A stretch of DNA of 64,000 nucleotides. Source: Vespula vulgaris (lineage: Eukaryota > Arthropoda > Insecta > Hymenoptera > Vespidae). The stretch spans positions 1,620,501 through 1,684,500 of the forward strand of contig NC_066589.1 in the NCBI RefSeq assembly GCF_905475345.1, in the 5' to 3' direction. Below are positions 38,501 to 49,900 of this stretch, piece by piece. The notes under the pieces were generated by a model. It made no database searches and had not been told where the DNA came from. It saw only the letters and a program-made list of their open reading frames with translations. How positions within the stretch are numbered: position 1 is the first letter of the stretch; the number at the start of each line of letters is the position of its first letter. Made by a program: the position numbers and the translations under genes.

Positions 38501-41500
38501 CCTTTGAATAACGTCAGTGGTCGATCTCTTTTTGAAAAAAGGATGTTCTAGTGTGAAGGAAGAAAAAAGTGTCAGAGTGAGAGAGGGAAAATGCTCGATA
38601 TCTCTCTCTTACTCGCTCTCTCTTTTTCTCGTTTTCTTTTATGTCCGCGAAAGAACGTTTCTCTCGTTCTTAAGAAAAGTCAAGGAAAAGGAAGAACCGG
38701 AAAATCGTTAGGTGACGGATAGTTCCTGTGCAATTATCATTTCGAAACAATTAGGAGAAATACGCGTGTAACCCAGTGCCCTTATTTCTTACGAAGGGTT
38801 AACTTATCGAACGGCTTTTTATCGTAGCACTCGTATTCGCATTCGTAGAAGCAGATGAAACGACTCGACGTAACGCAACCCAACAGAACGAGAACGATGA
38901 TGATGAAGAAAAAAAGAAGGAGAAAGAAAAGAAGGCTTATCTACGAACATAAGCGTAAGCTTCAAAGTTACAAAGCTCGGTCAACACGATCCGCAATTTA
39001 GTCGTTGGCAAAATCGTCGTTTTACATTTACCCTATTATCTCCACTATCGCGAATTATCTTTCAGTCGAATAAATTTTCGGATATCCATCTTGAACTTGA
39101 ATGAAACGGGCTCTTCTTTTCTTTTTATGAGTTTTCTTTTTTTTTCTATTCTTCTCTTCTTTGACTTTAGAAAGTGAGGAGGAAAGAAGAGATTGTTGTT
39201 TTCTTCGAATCGATGAGAAAATATGCGCCGACGAGTACGAAGATATTATTAACTTACGCGTAGTGGGATGATGATTAAAAAAAAAAAGAAAGAAAGAAGA
39301 CATGAAAAAGAAAAGAAAAAAAATGAGAAGGAAAAGAAACGAAAAATTCAAAAATACCATGAAAAATATTGCTCTTCCCTAGATCCTTATCACTGTCTTT
39401 TGTCCCTTTGAATTATCGATCGAATTTCACTAAACACTTATTCTATAACTTGAGAATAACCTTTAGAAAAACGTCTGGTCCTTTTTGCGAACGTCGATAC
39501 TAAAATCTCACGTTGGTTTATCATTTTGAGTGACGTACCCTATCTAGCTATATTTTAAGTTATTTATTCGCTGGCACAAAGAACCGATTTAATGGCAGTT
39601 CACTCGAGGAAGCCAAAAAATATGATCGATGTGTTTCACTCATCATTGTTCCGAGTTTAAAAAGAGATGAAGAAAGAGAGAGAGAGAGAGAGAAATATAT
39701 GCACGTATATGCAGTCGTTGTTCACATAATTCATTTACACACATAATTCACAGATACATATGAAATATTCACTATAATTTTTCCCTCGTATGCAACTAAC
39801 TCGCTTTTCGAGCTTAACATGAAGATATTTGTAAGATGTTATCCTTAATGGTTATCATTTCCTTGAAACCTCTCATATGATTTTTTTTTCTTTTTTCTTT
39901 CTTTTTTTTTTTAAATCAAGAAACACCAGAATCATCCTTTTATTACGAATCTCGTTCCTCTTTGATATTCGATATGTGATTTATATGATATTTATTAAAG
40001 AAGGATCCGAAGGATCTCTCATCCTCTTTTCGCATAATGATTATCCTTTTGATTAAAGTGATTTTCTACTCGATTTGCTTCGACTTTCCTCGACAATTCG
40101 CGAGAATTTTTCTGCATACAAAGAAGGAATCGTAAACGCGATATATAAAGACGTATTACAACGAAACGAATAAAATAATGGATGGGGAAAATAAGAATGG
40201 TAGGCTGAAGGGACAAGGAAAAGAAAAAAACAGGAAAGGAAAGGCAAGGAAAAAAAGAAAGAAAGAAAAAAAAAGAGGAAAAGAAGAAAACGGAAAGAAA
40301 CTTGTCCTAATACGATTCGTTGGGTATTATTATGTTCTTTTTTCTTGGAATCCATCCTAAAGGTCAACTTTTGTATTTCGTTAGACCTACTGGCCCTTTA
40401 CGCTCCAAAGGAACTACTTTCTCACTCTCTTAATTACTTACTTTCTTACTTACTTACTCACCTACGGAAATAAGGAAAAACAGGATGAGATTCTGATAAG
40501 GAAATTATTCTGCGAATTCTCCCATGTGGAGGATTACTATCAGCTTTTCTTCTTTATTTGTCACTTCACCGTACAATATTCGATTATGTTTTTAGTTTTT
40601 ATAGAAACGAAGAATGTAATCATGTGAAAAAGAAATGTTTCGAGAATCATTTCGAAAAATATCTCTAACCAATTATATACAATCAATGCGATAGAATCTT
40701 AAAGTTCTAAAGCTTTAAGATTCAATCATAAATATTTCGAAGATCGTTTTCGAACAAAATTTTGCTTTGATTCGCGAAACAAAAAAAGCTTCTTTCAAAA
40801 TCAAATATCTTTCAAAATCGATATTGACGAACTCCTTCGATAAAGCTTTCTTGTATAAACATTTAACCGTATCTAACGATTTCCTTTGCATTAGAAATTT
40901 TCCAAACGAACTCTCCTCCCAAACGTTAGAGGCTAACATTCCTCTTCTTATATACGTTTCTACACATCTTGTTAACCTATTTACGTCAAATACGAAAACG
41001 AAGATGCGTCTATGGGTTTCAAAGAACACGCGTCGTAAATATTGTTTAATACTTCTTCCTGACATTACTGAAAAAAAAGCTTTTTAAAAGCATCGCATAT
41101 TTCGAATATAAATCGATCCACGCATTCGTTTGTTTCTCAATTATGTGGGAAATTTATCGAATCCATTGAATTTATCAAATTCGTGAAATTCTATTTAATT
41201 CGTACGAATGTAACTTGTTCAACAAGAAACGCGACGACGATGTAAGAAGACTGCGAATATCTGTTGTAACATTATTCTAAGTAGTATATTGAAGTATAAA
41301 AAAAAAATAGAAAAAAAAAAAAAGAAAAAGTTATTACTTACCTGCTGCTATTTACTGATGTATTGCTCCTGCTGCGTCGAGATATTATAGAATCTCCACG
41401 ATTGACGACACCTTTATGAGTGATGCTGAATGCCCTCAATCTGTAGAGATCGTCGCCAGCTCTCGGATTGTACGCTTTTTCGGGTAAGCTGTGCACTCGA

Positions 41501-43742
41501 GGTCGTATATGATCCGGCACTGGAATGGCGTTGAAAAGACGATTAGAGATGAAATCCTCTCGACGAGAACACGCTCGAAAACATCCAGAACAGACAGGTA
41601 TAAAAGAAACAGCGAAAAACGAGAGAGAAAAAAAAACAAAGTTCACTCGAACTCCATTATTGTTAAGTTAAGTTTTTGTTGATCGAGATATAAAATTCTT
41701 TAAAAAATTCAATCAATACGTTCTCGTGGGATTACCGAAGAAATGTCAGGAAAAAGAAAGAAAGAAAGTAAAAAAATAAAACAAAAAACCGGAAAAAATA
41801 TGGAAGGGCGTATTCCATTGAATCAATTCGCAGTTATAATAAATTTATATGGTGGGTCTCGAACCTACATGTTATATATATATGATAGAATAAAATAACA
41901 ACCCGACATATACGTTTCTATTTGGAAAATAAACAATTCATTTCTATCGTTCTACCTTTATTTATATTAGTCCGAATAAATAAAATAGTAGTTAAGCGAA
42001 TAAAAACGAAAATGTTAATCTATCTTATTTAAGGAGATATTTCGTAAATTTGTAAATAACGGATCTGTTTTAACTGGTTGGAAAGACAAATAAATCATCG
42101 AAGAACATAAATGAAATATAGTTTAACGGACCGTTAATATGATGTTATTCGTTGTTCACGATGTAAAAATCTATTAGTTTCGATATGTATATCGAACAGG
42201 AATCTGCAGAGAGTTCTGTCTACATAATCTCTAAACAACGAACGCTTCGTCTATGAATAGCATGATTCACTCATATACTCCCACGAAGCTGAAACCAGAT
42301 TATATCTTCGAAGATCATGTCTCGAGAAACTATGCTAAGGTTCTATGACTGTTCGTGTTTCAATATTCAATAAAGTAAATGTTGGTTAACTTTTAATTAG
42401 ATTAATGAGAATGAATGAAAAAAAGGAGATAAAGAAAGAAAAGAAAGAAAAGAAGGAAAAAAGGAAAAAGAAAGAATAAACAAGAAAATGTAAAAGTTAA
42501 ATCTCGCTCGTGAAAATTGTCAAGTATTATGGAAACTTTTTAACTAAAACTCGATATTTGTTCTGATATAGTAAATGAGCTGACGTTATTACAGAAGAAT
42601 AAGAAGAATAAGTAAAAGAGATGGAAAAGGAGGGAAAAGAAAAAATATGAACGATGCATTTACCGAATTTATCTTTAAAAAAAAAAAAAAGAAAGAAAAA
42701 AATTGATATACCGAGAAACTCGCTTTTAGACGGAATTAATTAACTCTCGTCTTATACAAACCAGCTAAAAATCGGATTCCGAAAGTGGTTTTCGCTTTTC
42801 CGATTTGGAATTTGAATTTTCGAGTCTGCTCAAATGAAACTCTAATTACGTTGAGAAATGTGAGAGAAACAGGCTCAAATTCCTACTAATAACGGGCATA
42901 CTTTTTAACTTTCGCCAAGTAAAATCGATCGGATGAATCTGACGAATATTAAATATAAAACGAGTTACTCACCAATAAAAAAGAAAGAAAACTTTTCAAT
43001 ATTCGTATTTACCAAATTTAAAAACGTTTAAACGTATCGGACAATTGAATCGTTAATTCGTAAAAATGAAAATTCTTTTCTTTTTACACATAATAAATAA
43101 CGAATAAATTTTTATAAAATTATAACGTTACGTTGTATAATAAATCTATAAATTATTATGATAAAAGTATTATATTACAATATAATAACTATATATAAAC
43201 TATATATAAAATAAACGTACTATAATTTCAATGATTCGAAATAATAATATTAATTCAAAAACCCATTGTGTCACATTAACGAAAATTTAATTAATACTTT
43301 GTGAAATGAATTTACATATTTTCGCGAGATAACAATATAGAAAGATAATATAAACGATTATAAAATTGGAACAGTTCTATAGATAATTAGTAAGTTCAGT
43401 GTATTGAAAGTACAAGCAAGTGAAGGGAGTCCGTTTCCCTTAGTAATTGCTTTTCCAGAACGAGTTGCAAAGCATATCGATGAGCAAACGGTACAAGGAG
43501 TAATAGCTTGTTCATACAAGGTAGTACTATGTGAGCATATTAATGTGATTAGAGTCCATGGGTCACTCGACAAGTTCATCTTATGATACGACGATGCCTT
43601 ATTGGAAAGAGAAGACGTGGTTGCACTGAGTTTCTCACTCAAAATTCTATCGAAGAACTTAGCCATAGGAGTAAAGGATATCGTCCCTTTGCTCCTATCC
43701 AAGTATATTAACTCTGACTAACAAGTTATATTATTACAATGT

Positions 43743-43773
<31 letters not shown>

Positions 43774-43876
43774 ATATTATAAATATTACAGATATATAAA
43801 TAAATATATATATATATATAGTATAACTGTTGCCTGTTGAATAATTAAAATAAAGTAAAATAAATAAATGGATTTT

Positions 43877-43922
<46 letters not shown>

Positions 43923-46900
43923 ATATATAATTAATAATCTACGATACATTCTATCTGTATGTACGTAAAGAGATTTATAAAAATATAATACCTAATGAAG
44001 TGATAATAGTTATAAATCATACGTATTTATAATATTTAATTTTATATTAAACTTTTACGATATCCGTATAATTAATTAAATAAAGTAATTATCCGATCGT
44101 AATGTACTTTTATGGATTCGTTTAAAAGTTTCTATAAACGATTTATTAATAAAATATTCTTTTGTAATGAATAAAACACGTTATCTATATTAACTACATA
44201 TATAAGTCTTTATATAAACTCAAATCCTTCATTAAATGAACAATATTCTCGAAAAGTTTTTGAAAGGTCGAGTATTAAGCCGAGTACTCCATGTGGAAGC
44301 TTATTTCTTAACTCGGGACATAAACTCAAATCAAATTATTCTCTCTTTGCTATGAACGGGCCACTTTTGAATTCAACGGTAAACTTTTGTAAGTGGAGGC
44401 GCTTCCCTTTCAATTTGTTGGAAACTGACTACAGCAACTGTTATCTTCCCTTTGACAAAAAACGAAGTAATACTTGAATGAAAATTCGTATATCTGTCTG
44501 ATATATATCTTTTTCTTCTTCTGTTTTCTTCTTTTTCGCGAATTAATTCTTTAAAAAGAAAAAAAAAAAAGAAAAGAAAACAACAAAAGAAAGAATAAAT
44601 ATCAAGAAAATTTATCGAACTGCAAAAAAAGAAAAAGAAAGAACAATATAAAATTCCTTGGAGATTAAGATGTTTATGAGATCATTTTATTTTTATCATA
44701 AAAAAAAAGTCGTAATTCAATAAAAATTCATTATATCTATCTGATACGTATTAGAGATCAATGACATTTTCTTGTCTGCGGTTTCTTTCTGAAGTTCCGA
44801 TTCTACGAACTCAAAGTATATCTGCCGAGATTGTCGTGTAACTGTGTGTGAAAACTGTCACACGATCGAATGCACTTATCTCAAATACACCACTGCGGTG
44901 GAACTCCCATGTATCTGATATCAAAGAAAATTCTATTGTATATTCTCGTCAATTTCTGTCCTTCGAGAGCGTTAACTTTTGATCCTTCTGATCTTATATA
45001 AATATAATATACGAATGCAAAAGTATGTGTAATAAAATGAATTCATTTTCAGAATAAACGAAAAAGCTCATAAAGAGATTTTCGCGAGTTTCGACATTTT
45101 CGTTTAAAGAAGTAAATAAATTAATACGAATGATCGTTCTTCTCGATATTTTCTCCTATTGTTTTTTTTTTCTTTTTTTACTTAATCTGTTCGTCAAACT
45201 TAAAAAAGATTTTTTTTCCTATCAAAACTTCCTTTTTATTTGTAATTGTTCTAGCTTAAGATGAAGAAACGATTAATTATTTTTTGATAATGACTTGTTC
45301 AATCTTATCGTCAAATTATTTGAATAAATTATTTGAATATATAGATACATACGTAGATACACATGATTACTGTAATCATCATTTTTCTTCTACATCTTTT
45401 TTCTTCTCTTTCTATTTTCTTTCTTAACAACGACCGTAATACGAACGATTTTGAATGATTACTGCTTTTGTCCGTAATGGAGGTCGAAGTTTTTACTGTC
45501 TTTCGTTCTTCTCCCTCTCTCTATCTCTATCTCTCTCTTCCTTTCTCTATATCTGTAAAAAATCTTACCTCGATGACAAATCTTACATTAGTAAAACTAG
45601 AATAAATAAATCTTAAAAAGAAAAGAACATATCTTACATCGTAAAACTTGAATGAATAGAATGAATAGATTATAGTAAATGAATAAATTTCAAAGCTTCA
45701 ATCTCTTTTTGAAAATAATTTAAAAATTAAGTTTACTAAAGAATACAGAGAACAATAAAGTCGTTGGCACATAACGTTATTAAGTACTGCCATTTTACAT
45801 CAAACTACCTCCTAATTAGAATAGTCTACCTTTGCATGCTTCTTTATTTTAAAGAAGACAAGAAGAAGAATATTCTAAGGAGAAATAACAAAAGAAGAAA
45901 ATGTCGTAAAAATGATAACCATCTTTCTCGAGTTTTTTAAGATCTTTTGTTAGTATCCTCGACGTTTCTACACGGAGAAAAAAAAAGAAGAGAGAGAGAG
46001 AGAGAGAGAGAGAAATAAAATGCCAAAATCGATTCAGCTCCAGTTTAGTGCAAATACATGTATACCGTGAGTCATGTAATATAAATAGTTCGAATAACTC
46101 TTAAATTATGCGTTTAATAAAAAATTGTTGTATATAAAAGTTGCATGATTTTCGAAAGTGTTATTGCATAGCGTATCAACTTTTTTTTCTTTTTTATAGA
46201 AAATAATTTATAGAAAATAAACGACTGATAAACAGTAAAAAACCTTTAAAGCGAAAATTTATCGCCTTTAAAATTGATTGTTGACAAAATATTTTACTTA
46301 TTTTCCTTTTTTCGAAAATTATCCCTTATATTACTGCCATTATATTTGACAAGTAATCCTACTTTATTGCGATTGCTTATCATTCAGTATCAGAGATATC
46401 AGAGAAAGGTGTTATCAATGAAGGAAATACTACTACCATCTTAGCAGTAGTAGATAAGAGACTATCGTAATAAAGTAGGATTAGTTGTGTTGACAAATAC
46501 TGCAAAGTAAACTATATTGTCTTATTGAAATCTTTGATAACGCTCAATCCTAAAAACTTGGAATTAAACTAAAGTAAATTTTGAATAAATTGAATAAAAT
46601 ATTTCCTTAGGTATTAGTTTTAAAATTAATAAAAGCAAATAAATTTGTCATTTATTCTAATTTAATCGTTATCGTTTAATTCTGTCGTAAAAAGTATAAC
46701 ATCCTATCTAAGAAAACAAAACTTGATTTGTAGATTTCTTAAACGTTTCGAAATAAAGTAAAAACAATTTTTCAATTTTTAGAATATATACTATATATAT
46801 TTTCTTTTTTCATCTTGCACTAAGTCATTATCGAACGTTTTACTTTTATTATATACACAAAGACAAGTATATAATTAAAAGATTATTCATAATGGCGAAA

Positions 46901-49900
46901 CCACTTAATTTTCAATTTACATGGGAATACGTAAGATATTAGATATTTCAATATATATAAAAGATTTTTAAAAAGTTCCTTTTACTTTATACGTTTTAAA
47001 GAAATAAGTAAGAACGTGTCTTACAAGGTTCTTCCATTCTTTCTCTTTCAGAGAGATAGTACAACGTTTTACAAAAGACGTAAAGTATTATGCGAAACGC
47101 GTTGCCTCTGCAAACAGTGGCTATAAAGGATTACACAATTTGCTTTTCGTCCGTCCGTCGAGAAACGTCGATCTAAGTCCATTACGTTTTTCGGTACACG
47201 TCTACTATACAAAGAAAAGAGTTAAACAAATGAAAAATTTGCTAATGTAGTCGTAATTCCTCTGGTAAAGTATAATTTATAACAAATTAAAACGTTATTC
47301 AATTTAAAAATAAAATCAAAATAAAAATAAAAAATATATATGTATATATTTTAATAAAACTATAACAGATTAAAGATATAAATTAAAGATACAAATAAAA
47401 CAAAAACATACATCTTGACGATTAATTAATCATTCGTTTAAATATGGAAACTTATTTACCATTGCATAAAAATAAAAACGTTTAACAAAATATATAATTG
47501 ATATATTTAGAAAGGAGAAAAAGCTTTGTACGTTTGCTCGTGGTAACCACAATACCCTTGATAACTTGGAAAGCTCGTATCTCATTCTGGTTCTATGCAA
47601 GCAACTCAGTATTCTAGTTGCTGAACATGTTCAGCGTTTCAACCGCTACGGAGAAGCAATAACGCTTAAGTTTTTATCGTTCTCGATTCTATCCACGATA
47701 TAGCTTCGATCTTTTCTTTATACTCTCCATTACCGTTAATGTTCCGTGCTATCTTTTTTTTTTCAAGGTTTCTATTTTTTTCTCTCTTTTTTTTCCCCTC
47801 AGTAAGTCCTTTTATTTTCTACGAATAAACGATCGATATATTTCAAAATGGAAATTTTCGATAAATAACACAGTATTATATTCAATATAATCTATTCACG
47901 ATGTGTGTACATCCATACATTCATCCCGATGTAGAATATCGATAAACTTTTATCTACGTTTGGATGATCTCGCGCTAATTACCACTTTCATTAACCATCT
48001 CTATTCGCTGTCTACATTGTTACATTTTATTCTATTCGTGAATGCACGTTCGAATATATACAATTTCGAAACCGATAAAAAAGACATTGTCTCGAAAAAA
48101 ATTATTAGTGGTTTATGTTACGTAAAAAATTAATCTTGAAGAGCTTCGTTTATAGTTGATCTTACTTTTCAAACGTTTTACAAGGTTCGTATAATGATTG
48201 AATGAAAATGAAGAGAAAAGAAAAAGAAATAAAGAAAGAACAAAACAATCTTCGCAATCACTTTCACACACACACATATATATACACATGTAGTTACAGT
48301 ATTTTAACTCGTTTCGCTCTAATATATTAGATACGACAGCTAATACACACTAACGTTAACACGTTAATAATTTTGTTCACGTTTTTAAAAACAGAAAGGA
48401 TATTATTTCATATTTCAACAATAGAATCGATTAAGTCGTTTCTATAAATTTTTAATATGTTAAAACGTTAAAATCGATGAAGGAAACTCGAACGGAGAAG
48501 GAAATAAAGAGACATGTATTAGATTAAATTAGATAGTACATACCTGGTAATTCGAGGAAATTAGAAGTCCTTCGTTGTCGGACACGTGGATGAGCATTGA
48601 AATTCAATGGACCAACATCCTCGTTGCTAATATTCGATACGTTCGAACATTGACTATCGCGAGAGCCACGGCGCGACGCCAGGTAAGCTGCAACATCGGA
48701 GAATTTCATCAAAATGCCAATGATCAAAGGGATTGCCGAAGCAGCGATAACCAGTATCGCGGTGTGTAACCACGTTTCTGCGTTTCCCTGTTCCTACTGT
48801 ACATTATATTCTCGTATGCATAGGTAAATAATGCTTATACGTTGATATATAGAGTAACCGCAAATATTCATCATCACTAGTGACACTGCGTTTAAATCGA
48901 CCATGTGTTCGACCATATATGTATGTGTGTACGTGTCTATACACATATTAACCAAACTCAATGATCGTATTATCTAATTACTTGAATTAAAATATACATG
49001 AAAATAATCATTTAAATATCCCTTATTTCTTAACGACTCTCTAGAACGCTACGTAATCAAAATTATATACTCGTATTATATCTTTAATGTGTAAACCTTG
49101 TTTGTAAACTTTTGTCGACGCGATATTAATTTTTATTTCATGTTAGATGTTTCTTAAGTTAATATTATAGTACGATATGATATAGTTATATCGTTGATAG
49201 TTTTACATCACTCGTTTCGAAATTATAGAATTTCTTTCTTTTTCTGTTTTCATCTTTTTTTAACATTACAAGAAATTGAATTATACAAGATTAATATTGT
49301 AAGAATGTTTAAACTTGAAGTTTAGCTAAGGGTCTTTTAGAAAAATTAATTTTCATAACAAAGGCTTAGGAAACAAGAAAATCATGTTCTAACCCCAAGG
49401 GCAAGCTTTTATGCTTTCAATCACGAACTTTCTTAATCCTTGGCTTTTCGGATACAGAAAATAGGAAGGATTCGGAATTAAATGTGTAAGCTGGTCATTG
49501 AGATATAAAGACTAACTGAAATCATTTCTATGTATTTTTGATATCTTGCATGAAAAGATATATTAACATTAGAAGAATTGAAAATATGAAAAAACTCTCA
49601 TTAAAACTGCCACACATAGACGTGTATCTTTTGAATAAAATACTGTATAATCATTTCGAAACGAGCTACTTAAAGAGAAATAAAAAACAAAAAAAATTGA
49701 AAAATAAATGAAAAATTAATAAAAATAAAATAAAATGAAGCTATAAATAATTTGTTAATTATCGATATTACTTCATTTAATGATGATTCCAACGATTTAA
49801 TTATAAATAAAAAAAGTAATGTTATAGCCAAGAAAAGGAATAAAAAGAGAAAAAAAGAAAATGATAAACAACGCACAAAAGACACGAAGAAAGTATAATA

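Larger units (their letters stand above)
25269..41341 (-). other. RGK intron 3 (16 kb)
   Basis: The largest intron in the window. It contains a 48 bp poly(A) run, many (GA)n tracts, a diverged tandem duplication (34264-34500), G+C-richer islands with possible plus-strand exons (33280-35760) and a mariner-like end (37298-37323). Stretches not listed separately show nothing but A+T-rich sequence. Confidence 0.65.
41520..48543 (-). other. RGK intron 2 (7 kb)
   Basis: It holds the ORF island at 43358-43720, two (TA)n tracts, the 130 bp hairpin element at 46354 and a 16 bp palindrome at 47620. Otherwise it is A+T-rich with nothing supportable. Confidence 0.65.

Noticed and set aside
38874..38884. 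CAACCCAA as a possible partner end for the mariner-like repeat at 37298
   Set aside because: Beyond eight bases the match stops and there is no TA next to it.
40715..41087. Overlapping 106- and 116-codon ORFs on opposite strands
   Set aside because: Neither shows a domain, splice context or composition change. Both look like chance openings in intron sequence.
44675..44697. TGAGATCATTTT, resembling the start of bantam microRNA
   Set aside because: Only the first twelve bases agree, and no hairpin partner is visible in the flanks.
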